DNA from: Methylobacter sp.
GTDB taxonomy: Bacteria > Pseudomonadota > Gammaproteobacteria > Methylococcales > Methylomonadaceae
Assembly: GCA_030679035.1 (NCBI GenBank)
Contig: JAUXTH010000075.1
Span: forward strand, 1-42,670
Length of the DNA: 42,670 nt
Reading direction: 5' to 3'
The translations under genes were made by a program, and so were the position numbers. Below the pieces are notes generated by a model. That model made no database searches. It was not told the DNA's origin and saw only the letters and a program-made list of their open reading frames with translations. This document shows positions 28,416 through 36,718 of this stretch, in pieces (within the stretch, counting starts at the first letter, position 1; each line of letters starts with the position of its first letter).

Positions 28416-29339
28416 ATGGAAAAGCCAATCATTGAAAAGCCATTCATTTTACACATGCTGACCACCGCTAAAAACCTCAGTCCGTTTGATGTCAATATGG
28501 CATTGGATGCCGGCTGGATTTCTGCAATACCCTATACCAATGTTGAACCCAGCGAAATTCAAGGCTTGGTGCAGGATGCCATTTTTTCCCGCAGCCCCAA
28601 AAACTTGAAACGCACCGGGATATTCATTGGCGGACGTGATACAAAACAGGCGATGGATATGCTGAATATGGCTAAACGTTCAATGTTCACTCCTTTTGAA
28701 GTTTCCGTCTTCGCTGACCCAAGCGGTGCATTTACCACCGCAGCAGGCATGGTAGCTGCCGCTGAACGTGAATTAATGACCAAATTCGACACCACTCTGG
28801 AAGGAAAAAACATCCTGGTACTGGGTGGAACCGGACCTGTCGGTCAAGTGGTCTCTGTGATTGCCGCTCAACATGGTGCGCACGTAAAACTTATCGGTCG
28901 TCAATTGGATAAAGCTCAAGCCATTGCCGACATGTGCAACAATGAATTCGGTGACGGCAAAATTAATATTGAAGCCGGCGCGGATGCGGATAAAGCAGAA
29001 TACATCAAAACAGCTGATGTGGTCTTTGCAACCGGTGCAGCCGGCATTGAACTATTAAGCGCAGAACTTGTCGCATCGGCTCCACAACTTAAAGTTGCTG
29101 CCGATGTCAATGCCGTACCGCCATCAGGTATCGCAGGCGTTGATGCCTTCCATAATGGCACCCCCATTCAAGGCTCAAACAGCGGCGCGGTCGGCTTAGG
29201 CGCGATGGCAATTGGCAACATTAAATACCAGACTCAAATCATGTTGTTGAAAAAAATGATCAGTACCGACAAGCCTGTTTATCTGCATTTTGAACATGCC
29301 TTTGAAACCGCAAGAGAATTTATTAAATCAAGCTCTTAA
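28416..29339 (+). CDS. mtdB: Methylene-tetrahydromethanopterin dehydrogenase, MtdB family (copy 1)
   Basis: Oxidises methylene-H4MPT to methenyl-H4MPT with NAD(P)+ in the formaldehyde-oxidation pathway of methylotrophs. 307 residues: N-terminal KPFILHMLTTAKNLSPFDVNMALDAG and VFADPSGAFTTAA are MtdB hallmarks; the Rossmann loop is VLGGTGPVG (135-143). After the second strand it has LIGRQLDKAQA (159-169), basic residues resembling the NADP-binding GRKLDKAQA stretch I recall from MtdA; cofactor preference may therefore lean to NADP. First of two tandem paralogs; family call firm, cofactor inferred. Confidence 0.93.
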   Translation: MEKPIIEKPFILHMLTTAKNLSPFDVNMALDAGWISAIPYTNVEPSEIQGLVQDAIFSRSPKNLKRTGIFIGGRDTKQAMDMLNMAKRSMFTPFEVSVFADPSGAFTTAAGMVAAAERELMTKFDTTLEGKNILVLGGTGPVGQVVSVIAAQHGAHVKLIGRQLDKAQAIADMCNNEFGDGKINIEAGADADKAEYIKTADVVFATGAAGIELLSAELVASAPQLKVAADVNAVPPSGIAGVDAFHNGTPIQGSNSGAVGLGAMAIGNIKYQTQIMLLKKMISTDKPVYLHFEHAFETAREFIKSSS

Positions 29340-29382
29340 GCCTGAACTTTCGGATTAACCTGCATAATAACAAGGAACTCTA

Positions 29383-30306
29383 ATGGCGAAACGTAGCATT
29401 CTTCATATGCTTGACCCGATGCCGAACAACAGTCCATTCGACATTAACATGGCACTGGATGCAGGATTTGACGTGCTTATCCCGTATAACAACGTCAAAC
29501 TGGATAACGTTTACGGACTGACTCAAGATGCCACCTTCTCTCGCAGTCCGTCAGGTGTTAAGCGCACCGGTATTTTTATTGGCGGCCGTGATTTAGGATT
29601 GGCCATGGACATGCTGAATACCAGTAAGCAAGCCATGGTTTCGCCTTTTGAAGTCTCCGTTTTTGCCGACCCCAGCGGCGCTTTCACCACGGCCGCGGCA
29701 TTGGTTACTTGTGCGGAAAAGGAACTCAAGGCAAAACACGGCAAAGAACTGAAAGAGTGCTCAATCGTAATTTTTGGCGGCACAGGCCCTGTAGGCGTCG
29801 CTACAGGTATTATTGCTTCCTTAGCCGGTGCCGATGTGACATTAGCCGATCATTTGTCAGTCGATACGGCTCAGGATGTGGCTAAAGCCTACAATCGACG
29901 CTTTAATTGCACGCTTAAAGGTGACCTAGCCAATTCCGATGCCGATAAAATCCGCTTGGTGACCCATGCCGATATTGTCTTTTGTACCGCCAAAGCGGGC
30001 ATCCAGGTTTTAAGTGCGGCCGTACTAAAACAGGCAACACAACTGAAAGTGGCTGGCGATGTTAACGCAGTTCCACCTTATGGCATAGAGGGCGTCAAGA
30101 ACGATGATTTTGGCGCGCCCCTGATCCATGCAACAAATGCCCAAGGCGCAGTAGGTATTGGTGCATTAGCTATTGGGGATGTTAAGTTTCAGCTGCAACA
30201 TGAATTATTAAAGGCGATGCTGGGGCCTGATCAGCCTTTATTTATTGACTTCAGGTATGCATTTAACAAAGCCAGGGAAATGCAATTTGGTTCTGGTGAA
30301 AACTAG
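29383..30306 (+). CDS. mtdB: Methylene-tetrahydromethanopterin dehydrogenase, MtdB family (copy 2)
   Basis: Second tandem paralog, also 307 residues, 43 bp downstream with AAGGAA before the ATG. RSILHMLDPMPNNSPFDINMALDAGFDVLIPY is close to the classical MtdB N-terminus, and VFADPSGAFTTAA and VAGDVNAVPPYGIEGV are conserved. The Rossmann loop is FGGTGPVG (131-138), but the segment after it reads TLADHLSVDTAQD, with acidic residues and no arginine where copy 1 has GRQLDK, which would favour NAD. The two copies are clearly diverged, so they are probably not redundant. Confidence 0.93.
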   Translation: MAKRSILHMLDPMPNNSPFDINMALDAGFDVLIPYNNVKLDNVYGLTQDATFSRSPSGVKRTGIFIGGRDLGLAMDMLNTSKQAMVSPFEVSVFADPSGAFTTAAALVTCAEKELKAKHGKELKECSIVIFGGTGPVGVATGIIASLAGADVTLADHLSVDTAQDVAKAYNRRFNCTLKGDLANSDADKIRLVTHADIVFCTAKAGIQVLSAAVLKQATQLKVAGDVNAVPPYGIEGVKNDDFGAPLIHATNAQGAVGIGALAIGDVKFQLQHELLKAMLGPDQPLFIDFRYAFNKAREMQFGSGEN

Positions 30307-30323
30307 AATAGCAGGCAGCTTGG

Positions 30324-30361
30324 AGATCAGGTTTTTGCGCTTTAACGTAAAAACCTGATCT
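30324..30361. terminator. Bidirectional terminator between mtdB copy 2 and the response regulator
   Basis: Perfect 13-bp arms AGATCAGGTTTTT (30324-30336) and AAAAACCTGATCT (30349-30361) around a 12-nt loop, lying between the two convergent genes. The A/T tracts are inside the stem, as is common for shared terminators. Confidence 0.75.
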
Positions 30362-30362
30362 G

Positions 30363-31007
30363 CTATATCAATGAATTATCTATATAGCCGAATTTAATCG
30401 CCAGACGAATCAATTCGACATCATTTTTTACGTGCAGTTTGCCGTAAAGACGATAGCGGTAAGTATTGACCGTCTTGTCGCTCAAGACCAGCATTTCCGA
30501 CATCTCTTTGATGGTTTTCCCCTGGAGAATCAAGGTGACGACTTCCGCTTCCCGCTGGGAAAGTATTGAGAACGGCGATTCATTACTTCCCGGCAAGCCT
30601 TGAAAAGCCAGGTTGTTGGCGACTTCAGAACACAGATAACGCTTGCCTTCCATTACCTTCCGAATGGCATGAACCATCTCGTCGACCGGTGAACCCTTGG
30701 AAATAAAACTTAAAACGCCAATTTTAAGCAATTGATGAGGAATAGGGCCGTCATTATGAACTGACACCGCAATGATCTTTACATCCTCATTCTCATGCAA
30801 GATTCTGCGACAGGCTTCCACACCACCTATCCCAGGCATGTTGACATCCATCAACACAACATCCGGCGACAGCTCAACAACCGCCTCAACAGCCTCTTCA
30901 CCCGACTTAGCCACACCGATAACCGCAATATCCTCAACATCATTCAATAATGCTTCAATCCCGGTTCGCACAAGCTCATGATCATCAACAAGCAGGACAC
31001 TAATCAT
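30363..31007 (-). CDS. NarL/GacA-type response regulator
   Basis: 214 residues. Receiver domain (1-120): acidic pocket Asp8/Asp9, phospho-acceptor Asp54 in VVLMDVNMPGIGG, and Lys in SFISKGSP. LuxR-type helix-turn-helix at about 145-205: LSQREAEVVTLILQGKTIKEMSEML then LSDKTVNTYRYRLYGKLHVKNDVELIRLAI. The whole resembles GacA/UvrY, which in gammaproteobacteria drives Csr small RNAs, but no sensor kinase or sRNA gene is nearby, so the pathway is not assigned. Convergent with the mtdB pair. Confidence 0.9.
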   Translation of the reverse strand: MISVLLVDDHELVRTGIEALLNDVEDIAVIGVAKSGEEAVEAVVELSPDVVLMDVNMPGIGGVEACRRILHENEDVKIIAVSVHNDGPIPHQLLKIGVLSFISKGSPVDEMVHAIRKVMEGKRYLCSEVANNLAFQGLPGSNESPFSILSQREAEVVTLILQGKTIKEMSEMLVLSDKTVNTYRYRLYGKLHVKNDVELIRLAIKFGYIDNSLI

Positions 31008-31188
31008 AACTTTTTTTCATCCATTTAATCGGTTAATTATAAAACGGCTGGTCACATGATTTTCAAAACCGCCAATATACATTATATATCCGTATTTATA
31101 CATAAGTAGATTTACCTGAATTGATGTAATATGACTTTGTTACACAGCAAGCCATCCACATGTTCAACGCCCCTGTTATTATTACAAA

Positions 31189-32001
31189 ATGAAACTCAAC
31201 AAATCATCGATAAAAACCTTTCCTAAAAAAGTTAACCACTCAACCGCCGTGGGTGTTTTGTTAAGCATCATTCTATTCATTTTCATTATTGCATTTGCGG
31301 CAAACGACCCACTGTCTTTTATCAACCCGACCGGACTAGTGATTGTCATTGTCGGCACGATTGCCGCTATCTTTTTAAGCTACCCCTTAAAAGACATTCA
31401 ACATGGATTGAAATCGGTCAAACTCATTTTCCTTTATGAAGATCTAGATCCCCAAAGGGATGCTAACGAAATTGTCGCAGTTGCTCAAATGTGGTTTAAC
31501 AAGGACAAGCACGCCATAGAAAACACCATTGACAACATCAACAACCCCTATTTAAAAACCGGCTTCCAGCTTATCGTAGACAACACCCCGATAGAAGATA
31601 TTTTATCACTGCTTAAGTGGCGCATTGCCCGCCTGAGAGCAAAAGAGAAAGCCGAAGCCAATATTTTTTACACTCTAGCCGCTTATTCCCCTGCATTCGG
31701 CATGCTCGGCACCCTGATAGGCATGATCAACATGCTGCAAATCATTGAGCTTAAAGATATAGCGGGCATAAGCTATAACATGGGCATTGCCTTGATCACA
31801 ACCTTTTACGGCCTCATCATGGCCAACCTTATCTTCAATCCAATTGCCATAAAACTGGAAAGACGCACTGAACAACGCATCATGAGCATGAGCATGATCA
31901 TGGAGGGCATTACGCTGATAGCAGACCGCCGCAGCCCGTCGTTTGTGCGAGAAACACTCAAGTCATTCATTAAGCACTATGATGACGAATTAAAAGACTA
32001 A
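31189..32001 (+). CDS. motA: MotA/PomA-like proton- or sodium-channel stator subunit
   Basis: 270 residues with four membrane segments (about 22-42, 50-66, 160-182 and 197-217) and a cytoplasmic loop carrying charged residues (LLKWRIARLRAKEKAEANIFYTLAAYSPAFGMLGTLIGMINML), the MotA/TolQ/ExbB pattern. In flagellar motors MotA and MotB form the ion-driven stator. No flagellar gene is in the window, so it may serve flagella encoded elsewhere or a non-flagellar machine. Start ATG has no clear Shine-Dalgarno sequence. Followed after 64 bp by its MotB-like partner. Confidence 0.88.
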   Translation: MKLNKSSIKTFPKKVNHSTAVGVLLSIILFIFIIAFAANDPLSFINPTGLVIVIVGTIAAIFLSYPLKDIQHGLKSVKLIFLYEDLDPQRDANEIVAVAQMWFNKDKHAIENTIDNINNPYLKTGFQLIVDNTPIEDILSLLKWRIARLRAKEKAEANIFYTLAAYSPAFGMLGTLIGMINMLQIIELKDIAGISYNMGIALITTFYGLIMANLIFNPIAIKLERRTEQRIMSMSMIMEGITLIADRRSPSFVRETLKSFIKHYDDELKD

Positions 32002-32065
32002 AAAACCTCGCCAAGTTTAGCAACTAGCCCAAGCCACACTGAACAAGCCGACCCCATACTGCAAA

Positions 32066-32995
32066 ATGCGCAAAGATCCGTTTTCAAAATTACAGTCCTC
32101 TCTATCTTTAGAGGATTTGCTTGCCCAACCGAGTCCCCGCAACTCACAAAACTGGCTACTCACCTATCTGGATGTATTTGTGCTGATCGTGATGCTGGTA
32201 ATCACACTGATTACTTTGAGCGATATTAACACGGAACAAGCCGCAGCCAATAAGCCACAAGCAACTAAACCTAAAAAAGCGCCTGCCTGCCCTCCAGTTG
32301 TTACGCCCATCCCCGCAATATGCCCCCCTCCCGTTGTTGCTGACAATAGCCCCGTGCAACAAATCGCACCCACCGAAAATAAAGCAGGGCTTAGCCCCGA
32401 TAACTCTAACATCAAAACCGATTCCAAGGAAAGCGGCAGCATTGCCCCAACCACGCCGCCAGAAATTAAAAATGCACCTGAAACCGGAAAAAGCACGGTG
32501 TCCGCGCCGATGGACACCAAACAGACAGCCAACAACAATCCAGCGGATGACAACAAATTACAGCAACAGCTGGCAAAAGCAATTGATGAGTTCGGCCTTA
32601 ATAAAGCCATCAACATAAAAATCGCCCAAGGTTATGCGCAGCTTGAGATTCAGGACAACGTACTGTTTAAATCTTCAGAGGCAGCCCTAACAGCTTCTGG
32701 AGGAGCCTTACTAAAACGTCTTACGCCCTTATTAAAACAAGCGGTCGGCCTGATCCTGATTGAAGGGCACACCGACAACATCCCCATCAAAACCGCCCAG
32801 TTTCCTTCTAACTGGGAACTGGGGGCTTCCAGAGCCACCAGCGTTTTACACTTCCTGGTCTTGCAACAACTCGACAGCAGCCGTTTGCGAGCCATCACTT
32901 ACGCAGACACCATGCCCATTGCCGACAATTCAACACCGGAAGGAAGGGAGAAAAATAGGCGTGTTAATATTTTGATCAAATTTTCAGAACAATGA
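32066..32995 (+). CDS. motB: MotB/OmpA-domain stator partner
   Basis: 309 residues. One membrane segment (about 31-52, NWLLTYLDVFVLIVMLVITL) contains Asp36 at the position of the ion-carrying MotB aspartate. A long low-complexity Pro/Lys/Asn-rich linker (about 60-175) follows, then an OmpA-like peptidoglycan-binding domain (about 200-307) with LILIEGHTDNIPI, NWELGASRATSVLHFL and GREKNRRVNILI. The linker is longer than in typical MotB, so it may span a wider gap to the cell wall. Confidence 0.88.
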   Translation: MRKDPFSKLQSSLSLEDLLAQPSPRNSQNWLLTYLDVFVLIVMLVITLITLSDINTEQAAANKPQATKPKKAPACPPVVTPIPAICPPPVVADNSPVQQIAPTENKAGLSPDNSNIKTDSKESGSIAPTTPPEIKNAPETGKSTVSAPMDTKQTANNNPADDNKLQQQLAKAIDEFGLNKAINIKIAQGYAQLEIQDNVLFKSSEAALTASGGALLKRLTPLLKQAVGLILIEGHTDNIPIKTAQFPSNWELGASRATSVLHFLVLQQLDSSRLRAITYADTMPIADNSTPEGREKNRRVNILIKFSEQ

Positions 32996-33165
32996 GCCTC
33001 GTTATTTCCTTGAAAAATCGAACAACTGCCCCAACACTGTCTAATTAGTTTGCGCAGGTGCTGTATCATAACGGCATGAACAACCTTAACAAATGCCTTA
33101 TTTTTGTCTGTTTATCGGTCAAAGAAACAGGCGGTATTTTTAATAACAAATAATCGGATGAATTA

Positions 33166-33654
33166 ATGACTGTTGGTGTTGATGATTTTAAAAAAGCTAT
33201 GCAATTATGGGCCAGCGGCGTCACCGTTGTGACCACACATTCTGAAAAATTCGGCCTTCAGGGCATGACAGTGACCGCATTTTCAAGCGTTTCAGTTAAC
33301 CCGCCTCAAGTATTGGTTTGCATTAACGAATCTAGCGACACCGGCGATGGGATTCAAGAAAGCCAGTGCTTTGCCGTCAACGTTTTAAATTCAACTCAAC
33401 AAGACGTTTCCAATCAATTTGCCGGCGGCAGCAGCCAGCAGCAACGCTTTGAAAACACAGCATGGACAGCGGGCATTACCGGCGCCCCCATGCTGGATAG
33501 CAGCCTCATGTCCCTGGAATGCAAAGTCATCGAAAGAGTTCATGCCGGCACCCACTGGATTATCATCGGCGAAGTGCAAGATTCCGTGTGCCGTGAAGGA
33601 GAGCCTCTTTTATATTACCGAGGCGCTTACCAGCAACTTAAGATTCATCCATAA
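33166..33654 (+). CDS. Flavin reductase-like FMN-binding protein
   Basis: 162 residues of the flavin reductase domain (HpaC/RutF-like): FKKAMQLWASGVTVVTTHSEKFGLQGMTVTAFSSVSVNPPQVLVCINESSDTG is the typical N-terminal half, NVLNSTQQDVSNQFAGG follows, and the chain ends EPLLYYRGAYQQL. Such proteins supply reduced FMN to a two-component monooxygenase or act as stand-alone flavin reductases. No monooxygenase is adjacent, so the partner is unknown. Confidence 0.9.
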   Translation: MTVGVDDFKKAMQLWASGVTVVTTHSEKFGLQGMTVTAFSSVSVNPPQVLVCINESSDTGDGIQESQCFAVNVLNSTQQDVSNQFAGGSSQQQRFENTAWTAGITGAPMLDSSLMSLECKVIERVHAGTHWIIIGEVQDSVCREGEPLLYYRGAYQQLKIHP

Positions 33655-33783
33655 CCCGGAATAACGGCAAATAATTAGCTGTTCGGCATCACCGTAACAG
33701 CCCACGTTTTGCAATAAACCTCTCTCGCATAAAGCTTTTATCATGGTTGATATAGAATTATCTTTGAACCTAGTTAAAATATT

Positions 33784-33855
33784 TTGCCCTGCTTATATTT
33801 TTAGTGCTATTATCTGCCTTAGTTGAAGTTTGAGCCGGCTTTATTATGAAGCCGG
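33784..33855 (+). promoter_or_regulatory. cspA promoter and leader hairpin
   Basis: TTGCCC (33784-33789) and TATTAT (33808-33813), 18 bp apart, form a plausible promoter about 90 bp before the cold-shock gene. The leader then holds the perfect hairpin CCGGCTT-TATTATG-AAGCCGG (33835-33855). Long structured leaders are typical of cspA-type genes, whose translation responds to temperature. Confidence 0.5.
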
Positions 33856-33903
33856 GATTTGTAGCCAACATAAATTGGCGATTTTTTTAAGTAAGAGTGT
33901 GAT

Positions 33904-34113
33904 ATGTCAGAGCAAGTTGTAGGTACCGTTAAGTGGTTCAATGATGAAAAAGGTTTTGGATTTATTGAACAAGAAGGTGGAAAAGATGTTTTCGTTCACC
34001 ACAGTGCAATTAACGGCGCAGGCCGCAAGACCTTGAGAGAAGGCCAAAAAGTCACCATGGAAGTGACTCAAGGTCAAAAAGGTCCGCAAGCCGAGAATGT
34101 AACCCCAGCGTAA
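33904..34113 (+). CDS. cspA: Cold-shock domain protein (CspA family)
   Basis: 69-residue single-domain RNA chaperone. [32 protein letters not shown] contains both RNA-binding motifs (KGFGFI and VFVHHSAI). The ending [11 protein letters not shown] is usual. Single gene with a long leader upstream and a strong hairpin downstream. Whether it is cold induced cannot be told from sequence alone. Confidence 0.97.
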   Translation: MSEQVVGTVKWFNDEKGFGFIEQEGGKDVFVHHSAINGAGRKTLREGQKVTMEVTQGQKGPQAENVTPA

Positions 34114-34126
34114 CAAACTCACATAC

Positions 34127-34157
34127 TTGGCCCAAAACCCACCGGGTTTTGGGCCAA
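34127..34157 (+). terminator. Terminator hairpin of cspA
   Basis: Perfect 14-bp stem TTGGCCCAAAACCC / GGGTTTTGGGCCAA with a 3-nt loop, 13 bp after the cspA stop. No long T-tract follows, but the stem is very stable. Confidence 0.8.
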
Positions 34158-34459
34158 GCTCGTATTTAGTCACCTAAATGACTCACGAGTAAATTCTGGA
34201 GAGCTTTTAAAAACCTTTCCGGCGAGTTGTCGTTTTATTTGAGCACCCCTTTCCTAAGTACAGCATAATGCCATAACCGCATTTATCTGCTGAGCATTTC
34301 TGTGCAATTTGTTATGACCAAAATCCTCTCGCCACATCCGCATCAACCACAAAGTTGATCCTGCATGCAAATAAAACACACCAATAAGTAAAAAACGACC
34401 GCGCATACCGATGGACTTGGGTTACATGCCACTCAAGATTGACGTATGTGAATTAAGGT
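34158..34459. other. Gene-free stretch between cspA and the amine oxidase gene
   Basis: 302 bp between two convergent genes. I see no supported ORF, RNA gene or repeat in it. Confidence 0.5.
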
Positions 34460-35827
34460 CTATGTGACTGCCATTCGCCCCATCACATCGTGAGCCGTAC
34501 GCAACGCCCCCTCGATAAAACCCTGGTAATCCGAAAAGGCCTCGCCGCAAATATGCACGTTCGCCGGACCGTTGCGCTCCAGGGAAAATGCAGAGACCTT
34601 TTCCTGCACCGCCCAAGGTTTGATTCCCGGCTTCCATAAATGACAAGCCGCACCGTAAGGTTCAGTTCCCCAGTGACGGAGGCCGTAGCTGACAATGCGC
34701 TTAGGATCGATGCCCATGAAACGGGCGAAAGCCAGAGGCAAGCCCTGATCGCCATTGATCTCCGCCCGCGCCTCATAACCCTTGCGCAGATATTGGCTCC
34801 AGAAATTCAGGTACGGCCGGTCGGCGTAGACCATCACCAACCCTTTGCCGTCCCGCTTTTGATAGTGCACTTCACGGGCCGGCAGATTCGGCATGTCCAA
34901 ATGAGGAACATTCTCGTCCCACCACGGATCTTTGACCACGAAGAAACATTTAAGCAACGGAATGTCCAACACCGATCCGAACATCGACCGAATTCCGGGC
35001 GGAAGTCCGTTGATGCGAACCAGGCAATGTTCGGGCAGCGCCAGAACGACGTGTTTCGCAATGCAAGTCTGTCCTTCGGAAAAATGCAGCAACACCCGAT
35101 CCCGATCATAGCGTTCCAGGGAAGTGAGCACCTGAGCACGATGAATTTCCGCACCTCGCTGATGCAGGCGTTCTTGCATGGCGTCGGCTAGCGACTGCAT
35201 ACCGTGCCGGATCGTCCTGAGATTTGGGCTCATTTGCAGCATCTTGACCCAAGTAATCAGCCAGGTTGCGGCATTCGGGTTCTCGTGAATGAAATGAAAA
35301 AAACTGCCTTCCATAACGATGTAACGCAAGGCATTGTGGCTGATAACCCGCCCGAGCGTATTCCACAAACCTTGCTCCCATAAAGGCTGGCCGAAAAATA
35401 CGCTTTCCCGCCGGATCGATTCGAGCTGTTGTTCGCTCAGGACCAGCATTTCCGCTTCCGACACGCCCAACACCCGCTGTATCGCGAGCTTGAAGAGCTC
35501 CAACGTCGTAAGACCCTGTTCGTCCGCATCCAGTCGGTAGTTCAAACTGTGTTGCTGGTCAGGCGGACTCGAATATTCCGGGAAAGGTAAGGTTTCGATG
35601 CCCAATTCATTGATGAGTTCGCCCATGCAGGACTGTCGAATCGGGTCAAAACGCATTGCCCCGTATTCCGCATCGAAGCCAAGCATGGAAACGGTTTCCA
35701 GTTTGCCTCCGAGGCGATGACTGCCTTCGAACAGGGCGACACGCCAATCGGGTGCGGCGTGCATACAGCAATACAGTCCTGCAACTCCACCACCTACTAC
35801 GGCCAAATCGTATTCTGGTGTAATCAT
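34460..35827 (-). CDS. Flavin-containing amine oxidase-like protein
   Basis: 455 residues. The N-terminus has the FAD dinucleotide motif VVGGGVAGLYCCMHA followed by the conserved GGKLET loop and EYGAMRF. The C-terminus has the second FAD-contact motif HICGEAFSDYQGFIEGALRTAHDVM. These define the amine oxidase / protoporphyrinogen oxidase / desaturase group; substrate cannot be told. No signal peptide is seen, so it is probably cytoplasmic. Gene stands alone between cspA and the second accessory patch. Confidence 0.88.
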   Translation of the reverse strand: MITPEYDLAVVGGGVAGLYCCMHAAPDWRVALFEGSHRLGGKLETVSMLGFDAEYGAMRFDPIRQSCMGELINELGIETLPFPEYSSPPDQQHSLNYRLDADEQGLTTLELFKLAIQRVLGVSEAEMLVLSEQQLESIRRESVFFGQPLWEQGLWNTLGRVISHNALRYIVMEGSFFHFIHENPNAATWLITWVKMLQMSPNLRTIRHGMQSLADAMQERLHQRGAEIHRAQVLTSLERYDRDRVLLHFSEGQTCIAKHVVLALPEHCLVRINGLPPGIRSMFGSVLDIPLLKCFFVVKDPWWDENVPHLDMPNLPAREVHYQKRDGKGLVMVYADRPYLNFWSQYLRKGYEARAEINGDQGLPLAFARFMGIDPKRIVSYGLRHWGTEPYGAACHLWKPGIKPWAVQEKVSAFSLERNGPANVHICGEAFSDYQGFIEGALRTAHDVMGRMAVT

Positions 35828-35955
35828 TTCTTTCTCCTTGCTTGCCTGGACAGGAAACTTTTAGAAGCTTGTTCTGATTACGCGCGTCGAACACATCAAC
35901 GCATCGCACGAAGAGCGCATTCAACACTGGCTGTAGTGTCCCGGAAATATTTGTT

Positions 35956-36108
35956 TCATACGGCTGGGATGAAGCCTAGTTTCAGCAGTGTCGTAATGGT
36001 TTCGCCATTTCGCTTACGGATTATGTGCTCCGCGGTAAATTCATGCAAGGGAATGACTTCGTGAGGAATATAGGGCAATAGATAGAGTGAACGGGGCGGC
36101 TTACTGCG
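35956..36108 (-). pseudogene. Open frame remnant of unknown protein
   Basis: A minus-strand frame of 50 codons reads protein-like (LPYIPHEVIPLHEFTAEH, then IIRKRNGETITTLLKLGF and IPAV) and ends in TGA. An in-frame TAA stands directly before it and the only usable start is an internal TTG. I do not recognise the family. It may be the C-terminal stub of a decayed gene or a very small protein. Confidence 0.35.
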
Positions 36109-36142
36109 TTAGACAAGCAATTGGAGTCGTGTAGATACCCTG

Positions 36143-36396
36143 TTAGGCTGCAATCTCAGCATCCCATCCAGGAAAAACTAATACCGCAGAATGACATTTA
36201 AGCGCTTTGGCTAAGATTTTTGCGCGCTCTATGCCTAAATTTATCTTGTCATGCTCAATTGCCGAGATAGTGGACTGGGGAATACCGTAAGTTCAGCCAA
36301 TTGATTTTGACTTAATTCTTGAAGTTCACGGATGATTCTTACTGAGTCTCCGACAGAAACATTGATTGATTTTTTTGCTATCTGGTATTCATTCAT
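36143..36396 (-). pseudogene. XRE-family helix-turn-helix antitoxin/regulator, frameshifted
   Basis: From ATG 36396 the frame reads MNEYQIAKKSINVSVGDSVR, then IIRELQELSQNQLAEL, then goes out of frame near 36286. Adding one base there continues GIPQSTISAIEHDKINLGIE, RAKILAKALKCHSAVLVF and PGWDAEIAA before a TAA, a complete XRE helix-turn-helix domain (LAELxGIPQSTISAIE). As written, a stop soon follows the shift. It starts 1 nt after the stop of the decayed hicB, so the two were an operon. Confidence 0.8.
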
Positions 36397-36397
36397 A

Positions 36398-36635
36398 TCA
36401 TTTTCTCCGATAATCATGAGGCGTTACTTCTTTAACTTGAACGTACACTTCATTTCGGCTGGTTGCTATATAGGCAAACCATCTTCAATCAATCCTTCGA
36501 TATGAAACTCGATTGCTTCACGAATTTCTCGCTCAGTTTCCTCCACGGTCTTGCCTGTAGCAACACAGCCGGGCAAATCAGGCACATAGGCTGAGAGTTA
36601 TTTGCCGCTTTTTCGACAACAATTGCGTAACTCAT
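36398..36635 (-). pseudogene. hicB: HicB-family antitoxin, two frameshifts
   Basis: Starting at ATG 36635 the frame is MSYAIVVEKAANN; one missing base near 36593 then hides SAYVPDLPGCVATGKTVEET, EREIREAIEFHIEGLIEDGL and PI, the textbook HicB pattern. A TAG at PI* and a second shift near 36468 separate the remaining tail, TSRNEVYVQVKEVTPHDYRR, which ends at TGA 36398. No hicA toxin gene is recognisable next to it. Both this gene and the following XRE gene are broken, so the module is dead as written. Confidence 0.8.
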
Positions 36636-36690
36636 GAGTAATTCTTTAGTTTTGAAAGGAGTATATAGAATGGAATCGTGCCTTAGACCA

Positions 36691-36718
36691 ACATACCACT
36701 ATCTTTAGAATGGTATGT
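36691..36718. repeat. Inverted repeat over the 3' end of the TIR-like gene
   Basis: ACATACCA (36691-36698) and TGGTATGT (36711-36718) form a perfect 8-bp stem with a 12-nt loop. The right arm codes for the last residues of the TIR-like protein; the stop codon is in the loop. Possible transcript end. Confidence 0.45.

Noticed and set aside
28416-29339. Copy 1 as MtdA rather than MtdB
   Set aside because: Its GRQLDK stretch is MtdA-like, but the N-terminus (ILHML...SPFDVNMALDAG) and the FADPSGAFTTAA motif are those of MtdB, and it is close to copy 2 throughout.
31189-32995. MotA/MotB-like pair as Zorya ZorA/ZorB defence genes
   Set aside because: ZorA has a long cytoplasmic tail and the pair is followed by ZorC/D or ZorE; here the MotA-like protein is only 270 residues and the next gene is a flavin reductase.
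33076-33153. 25-residue ORF before the flavin reductase gene
   Set aside because: No ribosome site precedes the ATG and the sequence shows no recognised pattern.
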